From contig JAVKDP010000079.1 in NCBI GenBank assembly GCA_040222185.1, forward strand, positions 1 to 64,000: DNA of 64,000 bases. The letters run 5' to 3'. Made by a program: the position numbers and the translations under genes. The DNA is from JAVKDP01 sp040222185 (GTDB lineage: Bacteria > Bacteroidota > Rhodothermia > Balneolales > Balneolaceae). Below are positions 35,223 to 43,766 of the stretch, piece after piece (the first letter of the stretch is position 1; every line of letters begins with the position of its first letter). The notes beneath the pieces are model-generated. The model had not been told where the DNA came from and searched no databases. It worked only from the letters and a program-made list of their open reading frames with translations.

Positions 35223-36406
35223 TGGAAGGTTATTTATTTAAGTCGAGTATTTCACTGGTCGTGTTGTATGTATTTTATCGTTGGATACTCCGGTATGAAT
35301 TCAATTACCAGTTGAACAGGGCCTTAGGCTTTGTTTGTATTCTGTTCTCTATAGTTTTTTTATGGTTTCCAGTTGAACGATGGTTTGAATCAGCAGAACA
35401 GGTAGTTGAGCTAAATATGGTATTAGTGCAGGGCTATGAGCTTTTTCTGTACAATTATCCGTCAGTTCTTTCTGAAAATGCTATGAGTTCCTATATGATC
35501 GTGTATTTCATAGGAGTAGCTTTCTTTTCTATTCGAGCAGTAATTGGTATCGCCACACTAATCGGGCTTTATATTAAATCGGTAAAGTATCGGAAATGGG
35601 GTTTTACAGTAGTTTCTGTTGATCGCGATATTTCGCCGTTCACTTTTTTCAATATTCTTTTTATGGGTAGGCATGAGCTCGATAATGAAGAAATGAAAGC
35701 TCTCATTACGCATGAACAGTATCATCGGGATCAATACCATTCCATTGATGTACTACTTCTCGAATTAATTTCAATTTTATACTGGTTCAATCCTGTAATC
35801 TGGTTATTCCGAAGAGATATAAAAGCTCAGCATGAGTATTTAGCTGATGCATATGTTTTAAAAAATGGATTTAATATACGGGACTATCAACACCTGTTAT
35901 TTAAATCAGGAGTAGGAGTATCTATTTCGTTAGGTAACTATTTGAGTAAAAAAACGAGCTTGAAGAAACGTTTGGAAATGATGTTTAAGCAAAGGCAAAG
36001 TTCACCCCTAAGCTTTCTTAGACTTATTATATTCCTGCCGGCAATGATAGGGTTATTGGCCTGTAATTCCTTTTTAGGCATTTCTGGAAATCGCGATCTC
36101 AGTGATAGTTTGGAACCTGAAAGAAAGGCGGAGAAAGTCCTTGCAGATGTCCTTCGATCATCTGATTACTTATTTGATGACGAAAGCTCTGGAGTGTCAA
36201 TAAGACCTGATGGAAAACACTCAAGAGTCAATCCTCTATATGTTGTCTTAGATAAAAATGAAAAACGGATTACGGGTTTTTCTTCAATTGAAGACCTGGA
36301 CTGGGGAAATGTTGCAGATGTGTATGCGGTTAAAGGCGAAAGAGCACTGAGAGATTATGGAGATGACGGAAAAAATGGGGTAATAGTAATCAGATTGAAG
36401 GATTAA
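35222..36406 (+). CDS. M56 family (BlaR1-type) membrane metallopeptidase
   Basis: 394 aa. About four membrane helices; the zinc motif is H164-EQY-H168 with the third ligand in KAQHEYLADAYVL (E205), as in BlaR1/MecR1. No penicillin-binding sensor domain follows. Instead, after the last helix (about 265-285) comes a roughly 100-residue periplasmic tail ending NGVIVIRLKD, resembling TonB-dependent-receptor plug-like repeats found on Bacteroidota M56 proteins. It is coupled to BlaI by one-base overlap and presumably cleaves BlaI on a signal. Confidence 0.88.
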   Translation: MEGYLFKSSISLVVLYVFYRWILRYEFNYQLNRALGFVCILFSIVFLWFPVERWFESAEQVVELNMVLVQGYELFLYNYPSVLSENAMSSYMIVYFIGVAFFSIRAVIGIATLIGLYIKSVKYRKWGFTVVSVDRDISPFTFFNILFMGRHELDNEEMKALITHEQYHRDQYHSIDVLLLELISILYWFNPVIWLFRRDIKAQHEYLADAYVLKNGFNIRDYQHLLFKSGVGVSISLGNYLSKKTSLKKRLEMMFKQRQSSPLSFLRLIIFLPAMIGLLACNSFLGISGNRDLSDSLEPERKAEKVLADVLRSSDYLFDDESSGVSIRPDGKHSRVNPLYVVLDKNEKRITGFSSIEDLDWGNVADVYAVKGERALRDYGDDGKNGVIVIRLKD

Positions 36407-36425
36407 GTTCAGAAAAATAAAATTC

Positions 36426-36461
36426 TACTAAAAAATTAGTAGAATTACTAAAAGTTTAGTA
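36426..36461. promoter_or_regulatory. Second pair of BlaI-type operators
   Basis: TACTAAAAAATTAGTA at 36426-36441 and TACTAAAAGTTTAGTA at 36446-36461: same TACTA-N6-TAGTA plan and the same 20-base spacing as upstream of blaI. They lie 33 bases before the TonB-domain gene start, which predicts that the downstream two genes are repressed by the same BlaI. Confidence 0.8.
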
Positions 36462-36493
36462 GTTTTAAATTCAACATTAATTCAACTACCAAA

Positions 36494-36979
36494 ATGGATA
36501 CTATTTTATCTCTCAGAAGAGTCATTTCTTATTCACCACTGCTCTTTGTAATAGCTTTGTTTTATTCATGCAGTACAACATCTCAACCCACTTTCAATTT
36601 AACTCCGAATAACTCATTTGAAACTGGTCCCGAGTATCTGGGTGAGAATGATATGGGTTGGGCAATTACGCATAATCTTATGTATCCAGCGAGTGAAACG
36701 GATGTTAACCGTGCCGGAATCGTTGACATCACATTTACTGTGAACGAAACAGGAGCAGTGGAGAACATAAAGGTATCAATAAAAGAGGAAGAAAGAGTTG
36801 CAGAGTTAGCAGTAGCCAGGAAAATAATAGCTGAGAAAGAAGTGTTGGGTTTGAACCCGGCAGTTTTTCAAAGTGTCATCAGTAGTGTAGAGATGCTTAC
36901 ATTTCGTCCTGCATACCAGAATGGAATACCTGTAAGCTCTGAGATTTCTACCTCCGTTGAATTCATGTTAATCCCTTAA
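36494..36979 (+). CDS. TonB C-terminal domain lipoprotein
   Basis: 161 aa. A signal ending FYSC (cysteine near residue 26) suggests a lipoprotein. The rest is a TonB/TolA C-terminal fold: DVNRAGIVDITFTVNETGAVENIKV and FRPAYQNGIPVSSEISTSVEF, the latter typical of TonB_C in Bacteroidota M56 clusters. Without the usual membrane helix and proline linker it is unlikely to be a working energy transducer. Its promoter carries two BlaI-type dyads, and it is followed by the ankyrin/propeller gene 18 bases on. Confidence 0.82.
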   Translation: MDTILSLRRVISYSPLLFVIALFYSCSTTSQPTFNLTPNNSFETGPEYLGENDMGWAITHNLMYPASETDVNRAGIVDITFTVNETGAVENIKVSIKEEERVAELAVARKIIAEKEVLGLNPAVFQSVISSVEMLTFRPAYQNGIPVSSEISTSVEFMLIP

Positions 36980-36997
36980 TTGAATAAAAATTTTAAA

Positions 36998-38380
36998 ATG
37001 AACTTAAAAACGATTTTAATCGGTATACTGGGAGTGCTAATCAGCGTAGGTTCTGCACAAGCCCAGGGAATTCACAGAACGGCTTGTAATGGAAATGTTG
37101 AGCGATTGGATTCACTTCTTGTCACTACTCCCATAGATACTCTTGATGAAGTAGGAAGAACGCCACTTCTTTACGCAACGGGTTGCAGATCAGGAGGAGA
37201 AGCATTCAATTTTTTAATGGATCGGGGAGCAAATCCAAATATTGCCGACAGCAATGGCCTTAGTCCGTTAGGCTTCGTTGTACAAAGACGGGATACTCTC
37301 AGGTTCGAACGGTTACTTGCAGTGAATGCTGATGTTAATATTGTGCCTGGCCTTCTTCATACCGCCGTTCTGAGTAATGATCTGTTCTTCACTAAAAATC
37401 TGATAGATGAGAATACTGATATCAATGCAGCTAATGACAGGGGTACCACCGCTTTAGAAATTGCCTTCAGGGAAGAGTTTGAAGAGGTTGCTAAATTCCT
37501 GCTTGAGAAAGGTGCCGATCGGAGTAAGGTCAGAGAGTTTGAATATAAGGGGGAGTTTTTTAGTGAACCTGTACCAGGATCAGAACCTCTAATGTTTGCA
37601 CCTGGCTTTGTTTCAACTGAAAACTTTGTTCATAGCGGAGTTTTCCATCCAAATGGAAATGAGTTTTACTATACCTTGGAATCAGCTAATTATAACTTCG
37701 GTACCATCATGATTTCTAAACGTATAGATGGAATCTGGACTAAACCGGTACCTTCAGACATTGAAGGGGATTATCGCGAAATAGACCCTTTTATCACAGC
37801 TGATGGGATGACCATGTATTTTAATTCGAATCGCCCGGTTCCAGGAGCTGATACTCTAAATGGTAGTGCTGATATATGGAAGGTAGAACGAATCGGTGAT
37901 AGCTGGGGAATGCCAATATACCTGGGAGAAGAAGTGAATAACGAGTATCATAACTGGTATCCAACTATAGCGAATAGTGGTAGATTGTATTATACATCGG
38001 GTCCTAACCAAAATGGGGACATTCATTATTCCGAGTTGAAAGACGGGGTGTACCAGGCGCCGATAAGCCTGGGTGATTCGGTTAATTCTGATGCTCATGA
38101 CTATGATCCTTTTATTGCACCAGATGAAAGCTATGTCATTTTTGCTTCAAACAGGAGTGATGAGAACCTGGGCGGTAATGATCTTTATATTAGTTTCAGA
38201 AAGGAGGATGGAACCTGGACAAAAGCGAAGAATATGGGAGAAGGAATAAATACAACTACAACAGATTATGCGCCAGCTGTAACTCGTGATGGAAGATTTT
38301 TATTCTTTACCAGCAATAAGGCAGGGAACTCAGATATCTATTGGGTAGATGCCAGTGTGATCGAAAGCCTGAGAGATTAA
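36998..38380 (+). CDS. Secreted ankyrin-repeat and PD40 beta-propeller protein
   Basis: 460 aa from the ATG at 36998 (a TTG six codons earlier is the alternative). Signal peptide ending SAQAQ. Residues about 28-180 hold four ankyrin-type repeats (GRTPLLYATGC, NGLSPLGFVVQ, a degenerate LLHTAVLSND, RGTTALEIAFREE with LLEKGAD); about 200-460 is a PD40/WD40-like propeller with blades such as IDPFITADGMTMYFNSNRP and YDPFIAPDESYVIFASNRS. Both parts suggest protein or glycan binding at the cell surface or periplasm. Second gene under the downstream BlaI-type operators. Convergent with the MBL gene, 4 bases apart. Confidence 0.82.
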   Translation: MNLKTILIGILGVLISVGSAQAQGIHRTACNGNVERLDSLLVTTPIDTLDEVGRTPLLYATGCRSGGEAFNFLMDRGANPNIADSNGLSPLGFVVQRRDTLRFERLLAVNADVNIVPGLLHTAVLSNDLFFTKNLIDENTDINAANDRGTTALEIAFREEFEEVAKFLLEKGADRSKVREFEYKGEFFSEPVPGSEPLMFAPGFVSTENFVHSGVFHPNGNEFYYTLESANYNFGTIMISKRIDGIWTKPVPSDIEGDYREIDPFITADGMTMYFNSNRPVPGADTLNGSADIWKVERIGDSWGMPIYLGEEVNNEYHNWYPTIANSGRLYYTSGPNQNGDIHYSELKDGVYQAPISLGDSVNSDAHDYDPFIAPDESYVIFASNRSDENLGGNDLYISFRKEDGTWTKAKNMGEGINTTTTDYAPAVTRDGRFLFFTSNKAGNSDIYWVDASVIESLRD

Positions 38381-38384
38381 AGCT

Positions 38385-39557
38385 CTAGTAATCAAGCCAC
38401 CACGGACTTTGGGGATAGGTTGAGCTATTTAAGTCAATTGGTTCGCCTATCTCGGGGGTTGTAATTGGTACATTTAACCTATTGGCTTCTTTCGTGGCTC
38501 TGTCTACTGGATCGGTCCAGTCATGAAGAGCCAAAGTAAAGGAGCCCCAGTGAATGGGCATCATTAAGCTGGCTTGCAAGTCGATTGCTGCAGTAACCGT
38601 TTCTTCTGGCATCAAGTGAATATTTCTCCATCTTTCATTGTATTGCCCGCATTCGAGCATAGCAAAATCAAAAGGACCGAATTTGTCCCCAATTTCCTTG
38701 AAATGAGGTCCATAACCACTATCACCACTAAAATAAATATTATGTTGTGAAGATTGGATGATCCATGAACCCCATAAAGTTTCTGATTGACCCGTCACTC
38801 CTCGTCCTGAGAAATGTCTCGAGGGAGCGAACACAATTTTTAATGAGTCATGCTGAATTTCATCCCACCAGTCTAATTCATGTATTTTGCTTTCTTCAAT
38901 ATTCCATTCCTGCAAATGAACTTTTACTCCCAAGGGGACATAAAATTCATCTACTTTGTCCTTAAGCTTAACAATAGAACCATAGTCTAAATGATCGTAG
39001 TGATCATGAGAGAGGAATACAGCATCAATATTTGGAAGGTCTTCAATTGATATAGGCAATTCTTCGCTATACCGCCCGGATCCTAACAGGGGATGTGGAG
39101 CAGGGACATCTCCAAACATTGGATCAATAAGTAAGTTCATGCCTTGTATTTCCATTAAGAAGGCAGAATGACCAAACCATGTTACTCGTGCCAAATCATC
39201 ACTTTTATTCAAGATTGACTGAAGATCAGGTTTTTGAACCTGTATTGGTCTTGAGGGTTCTCGATTAGGGCTAGATTTTATAAACTCTCTTAATGTTGAG
39301 AGCATTGAACCAAAACTCATATCCATTGGAGTTGGAATCTGGTTTACGAAGACACCATCTTCATAATTTATGGAGCGGGCATATAAAGTTTTCTGTTCTT
39401 CAGTAAGGGAGCCACCAAATTCCGGGCTGATGTTTACAAAAATGACCCCGACAGCAATAGCCAGAATAATTATTGACAACAGGGAAAGAGAAAAGATTTT
39501 AAATATTCGAAATGCCAGTGAGCGTTTTTTCTTTACATCCATTAAGTACCACAACAT
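38385..39557 (-). CDS. MBL-fold metal-dependent hydrolase (NAPE-PLD/UlaG-like), membrane anchored
   Basis: 390 aa (start at 39557; ATG at 39542 is equally possible). One N-terminal membrane helix follows a basic stretch (KKKRSLAFRIFK). Metallo-beta-lactamase motifs: WFGHSAFLMEI, SHDHYDHLDYGS (the HxHxDH set), a later ECGQYNERWRNIHLMPEE and MPIHWGSFTLALH. This pattern fits the NAPE-PLD/ lactonase-like branch, which hydrolyses phosphodiester or lactone bonds. The catalytic domain probably faces the periplasm. Substrate unknown. Confidence 0.85.
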   Translation of the reverse strand: MLWYLMDVKKKRSLAFRIFKIFSLSLLSIIILAIAVGVIFVNISPEFGGSLTEEQKTLYARSINYEDGVFVNQIPTPMDMSFGSMLSTLREFIKSSPNREPSRPIQVQKPDLQSILNKSDDLARVTWFGHSAFLMEIQGMNLLIDPMFGDVPAPHPLLGSGRYSEELPISIEDLPNIDAVFLSHDHYDHLDYGSIVKLKDKVDEFYVPLGVKVHLQEWNIEESKIHELDWWDEIQHDSLKIVFAPSRHFSGRGVTGQSETLWGSWIIQSSQHNIYFSGDSGYGPHFKEIGDKFGPFDFAMLECGQYNERWRNIHLMPEETVTAAIDLQASLMMPIHWGSFTLALHDWTDPVDRATKEANRLNVPITTPEIGEPIDLNSSTYPQSPWWLDY

Positions 39558-39602
39558 CTGTTAATTCTTACTAATTGATAATAGAGATTATTAAGTAAGT
39601 TT

Positions 39603-40658
39603 CTAGAACAGATGTTTATTTTTTTGCTCAAAGTCTAAAAGCCATTGTTTTCTTTCTAATCCTCCTCCATAACCAGTTAGGCTTCCATCTTTTCCGATAA
39701 CCCTATGGCAGGGGATTATAATTGATATCCTGTTAGCGCCATTTGCATTAGCCACTGCTCTTACTGCTTTAGGGTTATCCAGTAGTACAGCTTGCTGCTG
39801 ATAAGACCTGGTCTCTCCATAGGGAATGTGAAGTAACATTTCCCAGGCTTCTTTTTGAAATTCAGAACCAGGAGCATCAAGTGATACAGAAAATGTGTTC
39901 CTTTTTCCATCGAAATATTCACTTATCTCACTTTGTAACTGATCAAGATGTTTATTTGATCCAGGTAAAATTATTGCATTAAATCTTCTGGCAATGTCTT
40001 TGAATTCGGATTCTAACATTCTACGATTTGTAAACTCCAGTAGACAGACTCCTTTTTTTGTCGCACAACCAAACATGGGACCAAGCTGTGTACTAAACCG
40101 AATTATATTGATCACACTTTTACCAGTGGGTTTGGAAGGAGGTTCTCCAAAGATGTTTTGATAAGAGCTATTGAAACCACTAAGAGATTCAAATCCAGTA
40201 TCAAAAGCAGTGCTTGTAATGGTTTCACCATTGGAAATTTTATGGAATGCGGTGTTAATGCGGTGCATTCTTTGGTATGCATGGAAGGTCATATTATGAT
40301 TTTTCTTAAACCATCGCCGGATCTTACTTGGTTGTATACCTCTTTTAACCAGGTCATAATCTTTAATTTTAAGCAGAGGATTCTGATTTAGTTCATTGAT
40401 GATTTCCTGAATGTAGTGGGGGGTTTCATTAAGGTTTTCTAGTGGTTTGCAAATTTTGCAAGGTCGATATCCATTAAGAATAGCTTCATGACTTGTATCA
40501 TAGAAAACCACATTTTCCTTTTTTGGTTTCCTGGCGGTGCAAGTAGGCCGGCAAAATATGCCTGTAGTTTTAACTGCTGTGATAAATATCCCTTCAAAGG
40601 CGACATCTTTGTTTAAGATCACCTGGTATTTTTCCTGGAATGATAATTGATTTTTCAT
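39603..40658 (-). CDS. ada: Bifunctional Ada: methyl-phosphotriester/O6-methylguanine DNA repair and regulator
   Basis: 351 aa. Order: N-terminal Ada metal-binding domain with four cysteines C36, C40, C67, C70 (C36 being the methyl acceptor), an AraC-type HTH domain (about 95-180), the ribonuclease-like MGMT N-domain (190-260) and the methyltransferase domain with PCHRV (C317) and GYGGGLERK. It transfers methyl groups from damaged DNA to its own cysteines and, once methylated at the N-domain, activates alkylation-repair genes, normally its own. No alkA or alkB lies beside it. Confidence 0.93.
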   Translation of the reverse strand: MKNQLSFQEKYQVILNKDVAFEGIFITAVKTTGIFCRPTCTARKPKKENVVFYDTSHEAILNGYRPCKICKPLENLNETPHYIQEIINELNQNPLLKIKDYDLVKRGIQPSKIRRWFKKNHNMTFHAYQRMHRINTAFHKISNGETITSTAFDTGFESLSGFNSSYQNIFGEPPSKPTGKSVINIIRFSTQLGPMFGCATKKGVCLLEFTNRRMLESEFKDIARRFNAIILPGSNKHLDQLQSEISEYFDGKRNTFSVSLDAPGSEFQKEAWEMLLHIPYGETRSYQQQAVLLDNPKAVRAVANANGANRISIIIPCHRVIGKDGSLTGYGGGLERKQWLLDFEQKNKHLF

Positions 40659-40768
40659 GATCCAAATATGGAAGGAGAAGGGATAACCTGCTACCGAAAA
40701 CTTGACAAGTATTTTTTAAAAGCTATTGTTTAATCCCTTTCTTTTCCTGGTTATTTCCTGAAGATTAG

Positions 40769-41239
40769 TTATTCAAAGAGTTGAATTCTATTTCCATCAG
40801 GATCCAGAAGTATCACCATTTTTTTACCACTAATGGGGTCTGTAACAACATCTCCATTGAGCTTAGCTGAACTCTCTTTTATATGATTTATAGTTTTATC
40901 AAAATCTGGTATTGTAAAGCCGACTTTGAAAATACCAATGTGCCGTTTTCCTTTATTTTCATCTGTGAGAAATTCATCCGGATCAATTGCTGAAGCCAGT
41001 TCAATAAGCTCAAGTTTAACTGGGCCTCGTTTTAGGTTTGCTTGTTTTAAACCCATCTCATTTATCTCTTGTTGATTCTGTATTTCAAATCCTAATACAT
41101 CCTGGTACCAATTAATAGATGTATCCATTTCTTCCACAATCAAAGCGAAAAAGAATCCATGTTCAGGATCGGTGCTACTTTGAGCTTTCAATATCTGACA
41201 ACTAGTTGCCAGGAGAATAATCAGTAAAAATCGTTTCAT
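40769..41239 (-). CDS. VOC family (glyoxalase-like) protein, exported
   Basis: 156 aa. The N-terminal hydrophobic stretch ends in ATSCQ (cysteine near residue 14), a lipoprotein-like signal. The rest is a vicinal-oxygen-chelate pair of beta-alpha-beta units: HGFFFALIVEEMDTSINWYQDVLGFE and ILLDPDGNRIQLFE. These folds bind metals in dioxygenases, glyoxalases or resistance proteins, but the reaction is undefined here. Exported VOC proteins are less common. Confidence 0.82.
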   Translation of the reverse strand: MKRFLLIILLATSCQILKAQSSTDPEHGFFFALIVEEMDTSINWYQDVLGFEIQNQQEINEMGLKQANLKRGPVKLELIELASAIDPDEFLTDENKGKRHIGIFKVGFTIPDFDKTINHIKESSAKLNGDVVTDPISGKKMVILLDPDGNRIQLFE

Positions 41240-41293
41240 TCTATGCTCATTATTAATTTAGGGTTGTTTTATGGAAAGCTTAAACCTGTTCTA

Positions 41294-42241
41294 TTAGTTA
41301 CCACAACAGTGTTTATATTTTTGTCCACTCCCACAAGGGCATGTACTATTACGCCCAACTTCAATTTTCTTTCTCCTTAAATCACGTGAACTCATTTTTT
41401 GATCAAAAATATTTTCCAGCATCGAGTAAAGTTTAGGATGTTTCGCATTCAATAATTTGGGACGTTCAAAAAAATACTCACTTACTACAGCATAAAATTC
41501 AATCTGGCTTGTACCTCCATATGGGTTTATATCAGATTCATTTTCGTAGATATCACTGATCTTTTGATTCATAAGTTCAAGCCAGGGGATAGTGTATTGT
41601 TTTTCCAATAGGATAGAAGGAATTCCATCAATTGAACCATCTAGTTTATCTATCAGATGAATAAACTCATGAATAGCAGTATTTTTCTTATCAGATTCAT
41701 TAGAAAAGCCATGGTGCAACGCAGGTTTTGAAAGTATCATCTTACCTTCCATATAACCGGTTCCAACCATCCCAAGGATATTTCTACCGTTACCGGTAGT
41801 TTCAAAGTTATGATTGAACATATCCGGATAAAGTAGGACTTCGTCGAGGTTCGAGTATACCCAGTCTGGAAATGCAAATATGGGAATGATAGCACTGGAA
41901 GCAACGAGGATTCTATCCACTAAATCAACCTCAACGTCTATCCCTGTTACTTTATGACTTAAGAGGAAGTCCTGTACTCTTCCCTCAAATTGAGACTTTT
42001 CAGCTACTGTTAAAGAGTTATAGAACGAGATTTTTTCAACCAGAACAGTACGCCAATGTGCAGGGAATTCATGCTTAATTCTGTATCTGATGATTTCATC
42101 AACAGGCTTAGATTTTTCCTTTATCACATCACCTTTTTCACTACTTCTGATACTATTTTCATTAGTGTTTCTATTTTCCAGAAACCTTCGAATAAAAAGG
42201 TAAACAATGCCAGCTGCAAAAATGAAAACAAGAAATTTCAC
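41294..42241 (-). CDS. MtfA-like zinc peptidase with SEC-C tail
   Basis: 315 aa, starting at a GTG 2 bases after the paiB stop. Order: one membrane helix (1-20); MtfA/DUF980-like domain with PDWVYSNLDEVLLYPD and the zinc motif H191-EFI-H195 (HEFIHLIDKLDG); and a C-terminal SEC-C zinc knuckle with C301, C303, C312 and C313 (CPCGSGQKYKHCC). MtfA in E. coli binds the glucose-PTS repressor Mlc and has aminopeptidase activity; SEC-C modules mediate protein interaction as in SecA. The combination with a membrane anchor is unusual. Confidence 0.83.
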   Translation of the reverse strand: MKFLVFIFAAGIVYLFIRRFLENRNTNENSIRSSEKGDVIKEKSKPVDEIIRYRIKHEFPAHWRTVLVEKISFYNSLTVAEKSQFEGRVQDFLLSHKVTGIDVEVDLVDRILVASSAIIPIFAFPDWVYSNLDEVLLYPDMFNHNFETTGNGRNILGMVGTGYMEGKMILSKPALHHGFSNESDKKNTAIHEFIHLIDKLDGSIDGIPSILLEKQYTIPWLELMNQKISDIYENESDINPYGGTSQIEFYAVVSEYFFERPKLLNAKHPKLYSMLENIFDQKMSSRDLRRKKIEVGRNSTCPCGSGQKYKHCCGN

Positions 42242-42243
42242 AA

Positions 42244-42861
42244 CTATTCGGGTTGGGGATTAGCTTTGTCCATTGCCTTAACCAAAGGTTTATTTCCCGA
42301 GAGATGAACCTTTATATTTTTCTGAATTTCAGAACTTCGGTTTTGGCTTAGTCTAAAGCAACCTTCCCATTGTTGTACTTCAATACTAAAACCCATGATC
42401 ATTTTGAGCTTTTTATCGAACTCTGACTTTGGATATTTGGAAAGATCAATGCGTTTCGGCTGACCTTTTTCGAAGGAGTTAGTCAAATCATGCATAAACT
42501 GTCTCAACTCTTCGTTGTTCATAAGCGAAATTTTCCCCTTTGCATGAACTATTTCATAGTTCCATGTTGGTAGTATGCTCAGGTTCATTGGGTCTTTTGC
42601 ATAAGATGAAACGTATCCTTGAGCACCTTGAAATATTGCAAGAACAGTACCCAAATCTTTTAAAGATCGAGTATGCGCGTTAGCTTTAGATAAATGTCCT
42701 CGGAGGAAATAAATTCCATCTTTTTCATTAATTAAAAGTGGTGTGTGAGATACTAAAGGATAACTTTCTGTTGAAGAAATAATAGTGGCAAGACTATTGG
42801 CTTCAACAAACTCCGTAATAGTAGCCAGGTCTTCAATTTGAAAAGGTTTAGGATTATACAT
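42244..42861 (-). CDS. paiB: FMN-binding PaiB family protein
   Basis: 205 aa. MYNPKPFQIEDLATITEFVEANSLATII is the family's N-terminus, followed by PLLI, LRGHLSKANAHTR and YVSSYAKDP...PTWNYEIVHAKGK, typical of PaiB split-barrel FMN-binding proteins. PaiB was described in Bacillus as a repressor of sporulation and protease genes; in most bacteria it is an unassigned flavin-binding protein. Co-directional with the downstream MtfA-like gene, with a 2-base gap. Confidence 0.85.
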   Translation of the reverse strand: MYNPKPFQIEDLATITEFVEANSLATIISSTESYPLVSHTPLLINEKDGIYFLRGHLSKANAHTRSLKDLGTVLAIFQGAQGYVSSYAKDPMNLSILPTWNYEIVHAKGKISLMNNEELRQFMHDLTNSFEKGQPKRIDLSKYPKSEFDKKLKMIMGFSIEVQQWEGCFRLSQNRSSEIQKNIKVHLSGNKPLVKAMDKANPQPE

Positions 42862-42967
42862 GACGTAATATCAAGGTTTACTAATGAGCTTAATGTAAAA
42901 CCTTTTCTGCTTGGAATGATTTTTTTTGCTACACTCAACTCGAAATTGAATCTCATTTATCGAAGAC

Positions 42968-43729
42968 ATGAAAAAACTACTTCTCTCTCTCATCACAATT
43001 GCACTGGTAAGCTCAAGTACGGTAATGGCTCAGCCTCAGTTTAAAGTTCTCTTGTTTACCAAAACAGCAGGTTGGCATCACGAATCAATCAATGAAGGGG
43101 TCGATGCTATAAGAGAAATTGCAAAAAGGCACCAGTTCCAGGTAGACTGGGAAGAAATGGCCTGGAGATTCAGTGATGAGAATTTAGAAAAATACGATGC
43201 GATCATTTTTCTTAGTACTACCGGAGATGTTTTAAACGATGAGCAACAGCTAGCCATGGAAAGGTTTATCCAAAGTGGAAAGGGCTTTGTTGGAATTCAT
43301 GCAGCTTCAGATACCGAGTATGATTGGGAATGGTATACACAGTTGGTTGGAAGAATGTTTGTTATTCATCCAGCAAATCAAACAGCCAGGGTTGATGTTC
43401 TTGATTCTAATTTTCCAGGGATGGAACGGACGCCTGCATCGTATTTATGGACAGATGAATGGTATACTTTTACTGAAGAAACAGTTGAAGGACTTAACTA
43501 CTTAATGACAATAGATGAAACTTCCTATGATGCAAAAGCGGATTGGGGGAGTAAGAAAAGTGATGGGATGGGCGACTTTCACCCTGTAACCTGGTATCAC
43601 GAGTTTGACGGAGGCCGTTCATATTATACAGCCATGGGGCATATGCCGGAAACTTTTGAGGATAAGATGTTTCTGGAACAATTATTTGGCGGAATCTACT
43701 GGGCAGCCACGGGAAAAGGGATAAAGTAA
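42968..43729 (+). CDS. Secreted ThuA domain protein
   Basis: 253 aa with a signal peptide (cleavage near VMA-QP). The ThuA/trehalose-utilisation pattern is clear: FKVLLFTKTAGWHHESI, IIFLSTTGDVLNDEQQ, GFVGIHAASDTEYDWEWYTQLVGRMF and the closing WYHEFDGGRSYYTAMGH. ThuA-like domains resemble class I glutamine amidotransferases without the full triad and are linked to sugar (trehalose) catabolism. Stand-alone gene followed by a hairpin terminator. Confidence 0.88.
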   Translation: MKKLLLSLITIALVSSSTVMAQPQFKVLLFTKTAGWHHESINEGVDAIREIAKRHQFQVDWEEMAWRFSDENLEKYDAIIFLSTTGDVLNDEQQLAMERFIQSGKGFVGIHAASDTEYDWEWYTQLVGRMFVIHPANQTARVDVLDSNFPGMERTPASYLWTDEWYTFTEETVEGLNYLMTIDETSYDAKADWGSKKSDGMGDFHPVTWYHEFDGGRSYYTAMGHMPETFEDKMFLEQLFGGIYWAATGKGIK

Positions 43730-43755
43730 AAGCCATACCAGGGGCATGGCTTTTA
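43727..43755. terminator. Bidirectional hairpin terminator
   Basis: A 10-bp stem TAAAAGCCAT / ATGGCTTTTA with a 9-base loop follows immediately on the thuA stop and precedes the end of the convergent 43767-44171 gene. A/T runs flank both sides of the stem, so it can work in both directions. Confidence 0.75.
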
Positions 43756-43766
43756 ACTGTTTTGTT

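Noticed and set aside
34842..36406. Beta-lactam resistance locus (BlaI/BlaR1)
   Set aside because: The M56 protein has no penicillin-binding sensor domain, and no beta-lactamase gene is nearby.
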